From NCBI GenBank assembly GCA_020848055.1, contig JADLBB010000039.1:1-9830 (forward strand): a stretch of DNA of 9,830 nt. Direction: 5' to 3'. Of this stretch, positions 1 to 6,362 are shown piece after piece (position 1 is the first letter of the stretch; the number at the start of each line of letters is the position of its first letter). The notes below the pieces were generated by a model. It made no database searches and was not told where the DNA came from. It worked only from the letters and a program-made list of their open reading frames with translations. The stretch is from Chloroflexota bacterium. GTDB lineage: Bacteria > Chloroflexota > Limnocylindria > QHBO01. A program made the position numbers and the translations under genes.

Positions 1-10
1 CCGCACGGCA

Positions 11-28
11 CTTGCGCCGGGGCGCAAG
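11..28. repeat. Perfect short inverted repeat (hairpin)
   Basis: CTTGCGCC at 11-18 is the exact reverse complement of GGCGCAAG at 21-28, with GG between. As RNA it would fold as a 7-bp stem with a CGGG tetraloop. No T-run follows on either strand, so it is not a canonical intrinsic terminator. It lies just upstream of the amidohydrolase ORF and could end a transcript entering from the left edge. The pairing is seen directly; the role is a guess. Confidence 0.5.
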
Positions 29-36
29 AGCAGACC

Positions 37-64
37 AGGTTGGAGGCTCGATTCGGCCCAACCT
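37..64. repeat. 7-bp inverted repeat upstream of amidohydrolase
   Basis: AGGTTGG at 37-43 pairs perfectly with CCAACCT at 58-64 around a 14-base spacer. It immediately follows the 11-28 hairpin and sits 65 bases upstream of the preferred amidohydrolase start. It could be an operator or a leader hairpin. The spacer resembles a tRNA T-loop by chance, but no tRNA can be built from it. Confidence 0.35.
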
Positions 65-129
65 CGTAGTTGTGTGCGCCCGGACGCAAACGCGCCGTGG
101 CGCGGGACGCATGGACCGATAATCAGCTG

Positions 130-1551
130 ATGCAAGAGCCGATGCGTGGACCGGCCGGCCTGCTCTCCCGGCGGAGGCTGCTCCAGATGGGCGCCGCCGC
201 GTCGGCGGTCGGGTTGGCCGCCTGCGCCGAGGCATTGCCCTCGTTGAGTCCATCGGCGCGAGCATCGGCCGCGCAGACGTCCACTGCATCACCGACACCG
301 TCGCCAGGCCCAACGTCCACGGTGACTCCCACGCCCCGGGCCACGCCGCGGCCCGCGACCGGTCGCATCCTGTACCGCGACGGCGCCCTGGCCGACGGTC
401 GCTCTCGCGCGCTCGAGCGCAACGTGAGCATCCTGGTCGACGAGGGCCGGATCGACTGGATTCGTCCCACCGGAGGCGAGGAGGACGCGGGCGACGCACG
501 GATCGTCGACTGTGCGGGTGCGACGTTCGTGCCCGGCCTGGTGGACTGCCACAGCCACGTGACCGGCCCGGGCGGCGCGAACTGGATCGAGCGTTTCAAC
601 GACCCGCCCGAGGTGCTGGCCGAGGCGGCGGAGCACAACGGCCGGATCGCCATGGCGTCTGGCGTGCGATGGATGCGCGACGTCGGCTCACCCATCGGTG
701 CCGATCCGCACGACGGCCGGGTCCGCGCTCTGGCTCTCGGGGTCCGCGACCGATGGGTCGGGCGTCCGGATCGGCCGTACATCCGTGCGGCGGGCGCCTG
801 GCTGTTCAAGACCGGCGTGGCGCCGATGAACGGCGCGATCGAGGCCGCCAACGCCGACGAGCTGCTGGCCGCGGCGATGCAGCAGCTCGACGAGGGCGCC
901 GATCTGGTCAAGGTCTACATGGACGGGCCGGACGTCAACGTCTCGCCCTGGACCGCCACCGAAGTCGCGCGCGTGACCGATGCGGTCCACGCCCGAGGCG
1001 CCCGCGTCGCGGCGCACTCGGGAAGGCTGAACGGCGCGCGCGAGGCGGTGCGAGGCGGCGTCGACTCGATCGAGCACGGCTTCGACCTCGATGCGACCGT
1101 GGCCGCCGAGATGGCCCAACGGGGGATAACGCTGGTCAGCACGCTGGCCGTCATGCGCTCGTGGCTGACGTTCGCAACCACCACCAGCATGCCGCGCTTT
1201 GCTGGGTCCGGCTCGCCGGCCGTCTACCAGGCTCGCCTGGAGCAGGCGGAGGCATCGGTCAGGCTGGCTCGCGACGCCGGCGTTGCCATCGCCACCGGCA
1301 GCGACTTCGGTGGCGGCTCACTGCGCGCCAACCAGCTGGCGTGGGAGGTGATGTCGCTGGTGTTCGCCGGCCTGGAGCCGGTTGACGCCCTGGCGGCAGC
1401 CACGTGGCGCGGTGGCGAACTCATCGGCGAGGCAGATGCGGGCGTCATCGCGGAGGGCGGCCCGGCCGACTTCTTCTGCATCCACGGCGACCCGCTGTCC
1501 GAGCCGGCGTCGCTGTGGCGGGTGTGGCGCACCGGCTGGGACCGCGACTGA
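130..1551 (+). CDS. Tat-exported lipoprotein amidohydrolase (imidazolonepropionase-like)
   Basis: This is a metal-dependent hydrolase of the amidohydrolase superfamily, COG1228-like, and probably acts on cyclic amide or dipeptide-type substrates outside the membrane. Numbered from the ATG at 130 (473 residues), the N-terminus has a twin-arginine motif (SRRRLL from residue 13), a hydrophobic stretch and a lipobox ending LAAC with Cys32. A Ser/Thr/Pro-rich linker follows to about residue 75. The binuclear metal ligands are all present: HSH (H141, H143), a candidate carbamylated Lys K261 in LVKVY, H296 in AAHSG, H316 in IEHG and D392 in TGSDF. No strong Shine-Dalgarno marks the start. ATG 142 or TTG 70 are in frame and possible, but the Tat motif favours 130 or 142. 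The gene is convergent with the DUF4342 gene. The family is secure; the substrate is unknown. Confidence 0.9.
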   Translation: MQEPMRGPAGLLSRRRLLQMGAAASAVGLAACAEALPSLSPSARASAAQTSTASPTPSPGPTSTVTPTPRATPRPATGRILYRDGALADGRSRALERNVSILVDEGRIDWIRPTGGEEDAGDARIVDCAGATFVPGLVDCHSHVTGPGGANWIERFNDPPEVLAEAAEHNGRIAMASGVRWMRDVGSPIGADPHDGRVRALALGVRDRWVGRPDRPYIRAAGAWLFKTGVAPMNGAIEAANADELLAAAMQQLDEGADLVKVYMDGPDVNVSPWTATEVARVTDAVHARGARVAAHSGRLNGAREAVRGGVDSIEHGFDLDATVAAEMAQRGITLVSTLAVMRSWLTFATTTSMPRFAGSGSPAVYQARLEQAEASVRLARDAGVAIATGSDFGGGSLRANQLAWEVMSLVFAGLEPVDALAAATWRGGELIGEADAGVIAEGGPADFFCIHGDPLSEPASLWRVWRTGWDRD

Positions 1552-1560
1552 GGCGACCCT

Positions 1561-1875
1561 TCACATGGCGTCGGCGGTGGGGCCCGGTTCATCGTCTGGC
1601 GCACCATCGGGGGCGGTCCGCTCGGCTGGCTCGGTGCGCTCGACGACGATGGTGCAGCGCGTGGCCAGCGCCGCGGCCGCACCGATGGCGGCGAACACCG
1701 GCAGCAGTGCCGCACCGATGACGCCCAGCGTCAGCGGGACCTCGAGCATCGTCCGACCATCCTCGTTCTTGATGATGATGCGCCGAACGTTGCCCTCCCT
1801 GACAAGCTGCTTGACCTTGGCGACGACCTCGTCGCCGTTGAGCGTGAACTCCTGGGTGCGCTCCGCATCGGTCAT
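1561..1875 (-). CDS. DUF4342 domain small membrane protein
   Basis: This 104-residue protein matches the DUF4342 pattern. An N-terminal helical segment (GDEVVAKVKQLVREGNV, residues 14-30) resembles a UBA/EF-Ts-like fold. It is followed by RRIIIKNEDG and then a hydrophobic segment of about residues 47-72, which probably crosses or enters the membrane. The C-terminal tail (residues 80-104) is acidic and Pro-rich. An in-frame upstream extension to 2040 exists, but ATG 1875 has GAGGA at 1884-1888 on the minus strand with an 8-base spacer, and the family begins there. The stop lies 9 bases from the stop of the amidohydrolase. The gene is divergent from the CBS protein at 2055, with a shared 179-base upstream region. 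The molecular function of the family is not established. Confidence 0.85.
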   Translation of the reverse strand: MTDAERTQEFTLNGDEVVAKVKQLVREGNVRRIIIKNEDGRTMLEVPLTLGVIGAALLPVFAAIGAAAALATRCTIVVERTEPAERTAPDGAPDDEPGPTADAM

Positions 1876-1999
1876 TGGGTGGGTCCTCAGACTGCGTGGT
1901 GATCGGGCCGTCCAAGGTACCGCAGTGCGAGTCGCGGCGCACCATGTGACCACCCGCCCGTACGGAAGGGGCCGTTCGGCCGCTTCGCGGAGGCGCGCG

Positions 2000-2010
2000 T
2001 GGTCCGACCA
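2000..2010. promoter_or_regulatory. 11-bp palindrome upstream of CBS gene
   Basis: TGGTC-C-GACCA is a perfect dyad centred at 2005, 45 bases before the CBS-gene start and inside the divergent region shared with the DUF4342 gene. A related GTGACCAC lies about 50 bases to its left. It could be a small operator, but palindromes of this length arise by chance in GC-rich DNA. No convincing -35/-10 pair is visible. Confidence 0.25.
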
Positions 2011-2054
2011 TGAGGTTGCCGGCGCCCGCCGGTGGAACAAGCGGAGGTAGCGCC

Positions 2055-2483
2055 ATGACCACCAGTAGCGTCGCCAAGCGGGTCGGTGACCTCATGACCC
2101 ACGATCCGGTCGTCGTCGATCCCGATGACGATGTCAACGAAGCCGAGCACCTGCTTAGCATGTATCGCATCGGTGGCCTGCCAGTCGTCAGCGGCGGCGA
2201 GTTGGTTGGCGTCATCAGCCAGAGTGACATCGTCGATGCGCATGGCAGCGAGTTCATCAGCGCCAACTGGGACCGGCTTCGCGTTCGGCACCTGATGAGC
2301 TCGCCGGCCATCACGGTCGGCGCAGATGCGGACGTGGCCCACGCCGCGCGCATCATGCTCGCGCGTCACATCCACCGACTGGTGGTCGTCGCTCGCGACG
2401 GCAGCCCGATCGGCGTGGTGACGCCGTTGGACCTGCTGCGCATCCTGCTCGACGGTGGAGAGGAAGGCGCGCCTCTCGCCTGA
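2055..2483 (+). CDS. Stand-alone CBS-domain pair protein
   Basis: This soluble 142-residue protein consists only of two CBS motifs, roughly residues 8-64 and 74-132, which would form one Bateman module. Such modules bind AMP, ATP or other adenosyl ligands and report energy status. Both halves keep the S/T-x-x-D ribose-binding signature: S55-D58 in GVISQSD and T123-D126 in GVVTPLD. The ATG at 2055 has an excellent GGAGGT at 2043-2048 with a 6-base spacer, so the in-frame extension to 2010 is not used. It is a paralogue of the protein at 7637-8065 and has the same length. It is similar in size and architecture to mycobacterial Hrp1. The gene is monocistronic and convergent with the MbfA-like gene. 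The ligand and partner are unknown. Confidence 0.93.
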   Translation: MTTSSVAKRVGDLMTHDPVVVDPDDDVNEAEHLLSMYRIGGLPVVSGGELVGVISQSDIVDAHGSEFISANWDRLRVRHLMSSPAITVGADADVAHAARIMLARHIHRLVVVARDGSPIGVVTPLDLLRILLDGGEEGAPLA

Positions 2484-2513
2484 GGCCACCCAGCGCCTAC
2501 CCGGCCGGGCCGC

Positions 2514-3644
2514 CTATCCGATGGTGGTGCCCAGCAATGAGCCGATCCCGAAGGTGACGGCCGCGGCGGCCAGGCCGAAACCGACCTGGCGCAGCCCGGC
2601 CTGGATGGGGTGCTTTCCCGTCAGCAGGGTGATCGCGGCACCCAGTCCGAATAGCGCCAGGCCGGCGAGAATGGTGGAAGCGATGATCGCGGGCGTTCCG
2701 CTACCGAAGATGAAGGGCAGCAGCGGGACGGCCGCACCGATCCCGAACAGGGTGAACGAGGTGATGGCCGCCACCCAGGCGGAGCCGCCGAGCTCATCGG
2801 GATCGATCCCCAGTTCCTCGCGGGCCATCGTGTCGAGGGCGATCTCGCGATCGCCGGTCATCACCCTGTGCGCCAGGCGGGCGGCGTCCTCGGCGGCCAT
2901 GCCCTTCGCCTCGTAGATGAGGCGCAGTTCGTTCTCCTCCTCGGCTGGAAAAGCCTCAAGCTCCTCGCGCTCGGTCGCGATCTGGTTCTCGTACAGCTCG
3001 CGTGAGCTCTGCACGCTGAGCCACTCGCCGAGCGCCATCGACAGTGAGCCGGCCAGCATCCCGGCGACGCCGGCAATCAGGATCGGCTCATGCGTGGCCG
3101 TGGCACCGGCCACGCCCATGAGCAGGCTGAAGTTCGAGACCAGGCCGTCGTTGGCGCCCAGCACGGCGGCTCGCAGCGCGTTGCCCCCGATCTGCTGATG
3201 ACGGCCCTCGAAGCGGCGCAGCATGGCGCCGGATAGCCCGCCGGTGAGCTGGTGCAGTACCCGCGCGTGCGAGTACTCGTCGGCGGCCAGGCTTGTACCG
3301 GCCGCCTCTGGTTGGTCGTCGTACATGGCTCGGCTGCGACGCTCCTCGGCGGCCATGGTCGGCGCGATCAGGTTGGCGCCGAAGCGCGTCGCCAAGAAAC
3401 CCATGCTCCGCGCTCGCCAGCTCGGTCCCGGCCGTGCCGGCAGCCCGGCCTCGACCAGCAGCCCGCGCCACAGCTCGGCATGGCGCTCCTCGGTGGACGC
3501 CAGCTCGGCGTACACGGTCGCCAGGCGTTCGTCGCCAGCATTGCCAGCCATGGCCCGGTAGATATGGGCGCCATCCACCTCGCCCTGCAGGTTCGCCTTC
3601 CAGCGCTCCGCGTCCGCCCGGCTGGCCGGGGCCTTGTGGCTCAT
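2514..3644 (-). CDS. MbfA-like ferritin-like/VIT1-CCC1 fusion, putative iron exporter
   Basis: This 376-residue two-domain protein is probably a membrane iron (or manganese) transporter with a cytosolic ferritin-like sensor or oxidase domain. The N-terminal half (about 10-135) is a rubrerythrin-type four-helix domain with E22, E52 and H55 in EERH, E100/E101 in EERRS, and E123 and H126 in EYSH, a complete di-iron ligand set. The C-terminal half (about 155-376) is a VIT/CCC1 domain. It begins with the hallmark VLGANDGLVSNFSLL (161-175), continues with an acidic Glu-rich cytosolic metal-binding stretch (EELEAF, EEENEL, and on to GIDPDELGG) and ends with a transmembrane pair. Characterised rhizobial MbfA has the same order and exports iron. 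No strong Shine-Dalgarno is visible before ATG 3644. It lies 103 bases downstream of the six-repeat membrane gene and may have its own promoter. Confidence 0.92.
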   Translation of the reverse strand: MSHKAPASRADAERWKANLQGEVDGAHIYRAMAGNAGDERLATVYAELASTEERHAELWRGLLVEAGLPARPGPSWRARSMGFLATRFGANLIAPTMAAEERRSRAMYDDQPEAAGTSLAADEYSHARVLHQLTGGLSGAMLRRFEGRHQQIGGNALRAAVLGANDGLVSNFSLLMGVAGATATHEPILIAGVAGMLAGSLSMALGEWLSVQSSRELYENQIATEREELEAFPAEEENELRLIYEAKGMAAEDAARLAHRVMTGDREIALDTMAREELGIDPDELGGSAWVAAITSFTLFGIGAAVPLLPFIFGSGTPAIIASTILAGLALFGLGAAITLLTGKHPIQAGLRQVGFGLAAAAVTFGIGSLLGTTIG

Positions 3645-3673
3645 GGTTCAAGCATGACCGATTTCGGCCGCGA

Positions 3674-3688
3674 CGATCCGGCGGATCG
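3674..3688. promoter_or_regulatory. Inverted repeat upstream of MbfA-like gene
   Basis: CGATCC at 3674-3679 and GGATCG at 3683-3688 are exact inverted copies around GGC, 30 bases upstream of the MbfA-like start, with imperfect pairing extending outward. It lies in the 103-base gap behind the stop of the six-repeat membrane gene. It may be an operator for metal-responsive control or part of a terminator. It does not match an AT-rich Fur or Irr box. Confidence 0.3.
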
Positions 3689-3747
3689 GTCCTGGTTGGC
3701 CGGCGCGCCACAGCGTTCCACCCCGGGGGGCAGGTGGCGGCGGGCCG

Positions 3748-5460
3748 TCAGGCCGTGCCTGCAACGATCTTCGCGTCCGAACCGCTCGGAGCCGTCCGGT
3801 CCAGGTGGACACCGGCGGGCAACTGTGCTCGCAGCCGGTCCAGGGTTGCGCCCAGGTCCGCCTCCGGAGGTCCGGACAGCACCAGGGTCACGGTCGCCCG
3901 GGCCGGCTCGTGAGCCTCGGCTCCTGCCGGGGGCGCCATGAGACGCCCGTCGGTGAGCTGCAGGTCGCGCCGGAGCCAGATTCCGTGATAGATCGCCAGT
4001 AGCAACGCGACAGCGACAGCACCGATGGGGCCGCTCAGTTCGCCGATCACGCCAGTCGGGATTCCTCCGCCCAATGCGATGTTGAGCAAGTGGTAGCCGA
4101 TGACCGCAGATGCAGACACCCCCGATAGGATCGCGGAGGCCAGGACGAGCAGGAGGTAGGCGCGACGCACGGTCGAGCGTGCGGCCAGCACCTCATGGCG
4201 GTGGCGTTCGTGCTGCAGCACGGCCCAACCCAGCGCCCAGAACACACCGCCGAGGAGCAGGACGGGCAACAGATCCGCCACCTGGCCCGACCACGGTTCG
4301 GCTCCGAGGCGGGGGCGGCGCTCGAAGATCACCTCGATCCCGACAGCGACAAGGTTGCTGGCAGCGAAGCCAGCGTAGGCGAGGCCGATGAGCGCCGGCA
4401 CTCCCGCGCGCAGGCGGTCCACCGATGCGAGCCGTGCCGCGTCGAAGCTGGCGCCCGCCTCGCGTCGGATCGTCTCGAAAGCCACCCACCCGGTGGCCGC
4501 AAAGGGCACGGCCGACATCGCCGGTTCGAGGACCTTCAGCCAAAGGGGTGCGTTCGCTGGCAAGTCGTCGAGGATCGGTGACGCACCGAGAGCCTGGGCC
4601 ACCAACTGCGCGATGGCATTACCCCCAAAGACGATGACGGCGATCACTCCGCTCGCCACGAGGGCCAGCCAGTAGGTCGTTCGTAGCCTGGATGCAGCCT
4701 CGCCCGATATCTGGCTTGACGGCTCGCGCCCCAGGCGTGCGGAGTACCGGCCGTGGCTGGCCCAGATCGCCCCACCGATCGTCATGGCGGCGATGCCCTC
4801 GGCCAGTGGAGTGACCCACCATGTGGCCGGCTGGAGGACGACGTCACCCGCGGCCAGGACCTGGCTCGCCAGATCGATGAGTGCCACCGTCCCGAGCAGC
4901 CCCACCATGGCGCCCCCGAAGGCGGCCCCATACCGGTACAGGCGCGGCAACCATGCAGCCGCGCCCGAGAGCTCGGCGAGCGTTCGATCTCGAACGCGCA
5001 CTCGAGCGTGGTAGGCAAATGCCACGCTGCCGGTCGCGAGTATCGCGATGGGCCCGACCACGTCCAGGCGACTCGCCCCTCGGGCGCCGAGCACCCACTC
5101 GGTGAGGCGCGAGAGGAGTGAATGAGCCTCGGGCGCCATCCAGGTCAGGAGCCCGGCCAGCAGGAGCGCCAGGTAGAGGGCACGGACGATCGAGCGGCGC
5201 TCCGTCTCCGCCTGCGGCCTGCCGGTGGCGACGGACCGCTGGATAATCCACCAGTGGATCGCCCAGGTCGGAAGTCCCACCAGGATCATCGCACCGGCCA
5301 GCGCAAGCTGACTGCGTACGAAGTCGTCGCCACCCACGACCGGGGCGCTGCGGCCGACCTGGTCGAGGCCGACCCGCAGGATGCGCGCAGCGCCCGACAG
5401 CAGGACGCCGAGCGTCACCCCGGACATCAGGTACAGATAGAGGCGCCTGGCGGTCTGCAT
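3748..5460 (-). CDS. DUF5671-type polytopic membrane protein with six internal repeats
   Basis: This is a 570-residue integral membrane protein of unknown function that I recognise as DUF5671-like. The membrane part (1-500) is six tandem units of about 70-80 residues, starting near residues 4, 88, 170, 258, 348 and 431. Each opens with an Arg-rich lead and a Tyr-containing helix (RRLYLYL, RALYLAL, PRLYRYG, RTTYWLA, VPALIGLAY, RRAYLLL). Each closes with a second or third helix that runs into an aromatic/His and Arg-rich edge (WAIHWW, AFAYHAR, WASHGR, AFETIRR, WAVLQHER, AIYHGIW). The last 65 residues are soluble, with a predicted beta-alpha-beta character (VTLVLSG, then a Leu-rich helix). ATG 5460 has GGAGGC at 5468-5473 with a 7-base spacer. 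The gene starts 25 bases after the anchored NTF2-like gene, so the two are likely co-transcribed. Confidence 0.85.
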   Translation of the reverse strand: MQTARRLYLYLMSGVTLGVLLSGAARILRVGLDQVGRSAPVVGGDDFVRSQLALAGAMILVGLPTWAIHWWIIQRSVATGRPQAETERRSIVRALYLALLLAGLLTWMAPEAHSLLSRLTEWVLGARGASRLDVVGPIAILATGSVAFAYHARVRVRDRTLAELSGAAAWLPRLYRYGAAFGGAMVGLLGTVALIDLASQVLAAGDVVLQPATWWVTPLAEGIAAMTIGGAIWASHGRYSARLGREPSSQISGEAASRLRTTYWLALVASGVIAVIVFGGNAIAQLVAQALGASPILDDLPANAPLWLKVLEPAMSAVPFAATGWVAFETIRREAGASFDAARLASVDRLRAGVPALIGLAYAGFAASNLVAVGIEVIFERRPRLGAEPWSGQVADLLPVLLLGGVFWALGWAVLQHERHRHEVLAARSTVRRAYLLLVLASAILSGVSASAVIGYHLLNIALGGGIPTGVIGELSGPIGAVAVALLLAIYHGIWLRRDLQLTDGRLMAPPAGAEAHEPARATVTLVLSGPPEADLGATLDRLRAQLPAGVHLDRTAPSGSDAKIVAGTA

Positions 5461-5485
5461 GGTGATTGCCTCCGGGGATGTTCCC

Positions 5486-6007
5486 TCAGCTATCGGTCAG
5501 GGGACGGACGATGTTCGGCTCCACGCCGATCAGTGCGATGTTGATGCGCCAGGCGCCGCCCTCGCGCACCATCGGCACGCGGATCTCGTAGGTGTAGGTT
5601 TCCGATCCGAAGCCGGCCGGGCGGAACTCGTCAACGACCAGCAACTGCGTTGCGCGGTCACCGCTGATCGTCGCGTCGTCCAGCGTGATGCGCCGGCTGA
5701 CCCGGGAGTCGTACCTGACCACTTCGTTGCTGATACGCTCGAACTCGGCGAGGGTCATTTCGCCCTGGACGGCAGTCGAGAAGTGACCGTAGGCGGTGTC
5801 GAGATCGCCTGCCTCCCACGCCGTCAGATACCCGTGCAGCGTTGCAGCCGGGGTGCCGTTCGCTGGAACGGCCGGCGGTCGGTTCAGAGCGACCATGAAG
5901 GCCGCCAGCAGCATGGCTCCCACCAGCAGCACCCCACCCAGGGCGATCACCAGCGTGCGAGTCGATGCCGAGCTCCTTGCCTCTACCGGATGTGACTGGG
6001 CGCTCAT
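5486..6007 (-). CDS. Membrane-anchored NTF2/SnoaL-like protein of unknown function
   Basis: This 173-residue protein has a short basic N-terminus, one transmembrane helix at about residues 18-41 and a small extracytoplasmic domain. That domain starts with a Pro/Ala linker, then TLHGYLTAWEAGDLDTAYGHFS (57-78). The helix-then-cone pattern, with later beta strands (ATQLLVVDEF, TYTYEIRVPMV, AWRINIALIG), is typical of NTF2-like, DUF4878-type domains. There is no lipobox Cys, so the helix is probably an uncleaved anchor. ATG 6007 is preceded by a very strong GGAGGAG (6015-6021, minus strand) with a 7-base spacer, which excludes the in-frame extension to 6250. It is the first gene of a probable pair with the six-repeat membrane protein and may be its partner. 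The fold is an inference from the pattern and the function is unknown. Confidence 0.82.
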   Translation of the reverse strand: MSAQSHPVEARSSASTRTLVIALGGVLLVGAMLLAAFMVALNRPPAVPANGTPAATLHGYLTAWEAGDLDTAYGHFSTAVQGEMTLAEFERISNEVVRYDSRVSRRITLDDATISGDRATQLLVVDEFRPAGFGSETYTYEIRVPMVREGGAWRINIALIGVEPNIVRPLTDS

Positions 6008-6102
6008 GTGCTCTCTCCTCCGGCCCGATCCGAGCCGCGACGGCCCGTAGTTGCCAGCGTGCCGATCAAGGCGAACGGTGGCGATTTGGCTCTCACCAGG
6101 AC

Positions 6103-6141
6103 AGTGCCATTCGGCATCGAGCGTCGAGGCCGAATGGCCCT
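6103..6141. promoter_or_regulatory. Long inverted repeat between divergent genes
   Basis: GCCATTCGGC at 6106-6115 and GCCGAATGGC at 6129-6138 are exact inverted copies, with starts 23 bases apart (about two helical turns). Inside the spacer, TCGA (6117-6120) and TCGA (6124-6127) continue the pairing across one A/G mismatch, leaving a GCG centre. Outside the arms, AG and CT pair beyond one further mismatch. In all, 16 of 18 paired positions match. It lies between the 5486-6007 gene (minus) and the small ORF at 6198 (plus), so it fits an operator for a dimeric regulator, or a leader hairpin for the plus-strand transcript. A near-copy of one arm, GCCGTTCGGC, is at 1971-1980 in the other divergent gap. 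The repeat is seen; the role is inferred. Confidence 0.6.
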
Positions 6142-6185
6142 CGCCGGTGGTGCTCGAACCCGCGACCATCAGGGTGGAAGATCGA

Positions 6186-6193
6186 AAGGAGGG
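6186..6193 (+). promoter_or_regulatory. Strong ribosome binding site of the small ORF
   Basis: The run AAGGAGGG ends four bases before ATG 6198 and is among the best Shine-Dalgarno matches in the window. It is the main reason to consider the short arginine-rich frame translated, because codon use there is not decisive. Confidence 0.5.
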
Positions 6194-6197
6194 TGAC

Positions 6198-6362
6198 ATG
6201 GTCAGAAAGCCCGGATCACGGGGGCGAGCATTGCCGCGCCTGGTTCGCAACCTCGTGTCGCCCGTGCGGCATCGAGTGCGTCACAGGGTGGCTCGTATCA
6301 GGCGCAGATTCGCGCCGGTCAGCCAACGCTGGGCGGTTCCGCGCCGGCCTGCCGGACGCTAG
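6198..6362 (+). CDS. Hypothetical 54-residue arginine-rich small protein
   Basis: I do not recognise this frame. It encodes 54 residues with 17 Arg, one Lys and two His, and no Asp or Glu. The centre (VRHRVRHRVARIRRRF, 23-38) places Val/Ile every three to four residues between Arg/His, as in a cationic amphipathic helix. That would suit binding to nucleic acid, ribosome or membrane. Support comes from the near-ideal Shine-Dalgarno at 6186-6193 and a clean stop that overlaps the convergent CoA-transferase stop in CTAG (6359-6362). Against it, about 70 percent of third positions are G or C by my count, seemingly lower than in its neighbours. It also uses AGA and AGG codons, and Arg-rich frames arise freely in GC-rich non-coding DNA. 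If it is not a gene, bases 6008-6358 are a 351-base non-coding gap. Confidence 0.42.
   Translation: MVRKPGSRGRALPRLVRNLVSPVRHRVRHRVARIRRRFAPVSQRWAVPRRPAGR

Noticed and set aside
37..72. tRNA-like T-loop (GGCTCGATTCGGCC)
   Set aside because: The T-stem has a G-G mismatch, position 54 is C, and no acceptor, D or anticodon arm can be drawn.
1382..2050. Plus-strand frame overlapping the amidohydrolase end and the DUF4342 gene
   Set aside because: The DUF4342 match on the minus strand and its ribosome binding site explain the region; the plus-strand product is Ser/Arg-rich shadow sequence.
2484..2513. Possible bidirectional terminator between the convergent CBS and MbfA-like genes
   Set aside because: The only dyad is the short CCCGGCCGGG with no T-run on either strand; it is too weak to annotate.
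3252..3941. Plus-strand frame of 229 codons opposite the MbfA-like gene and the end of the membrane protein gene
   Set aside because: It is low-complexity Arg/Gly/Pro-rich sequence without a domain, covering conserved minus-strand coding sequence.
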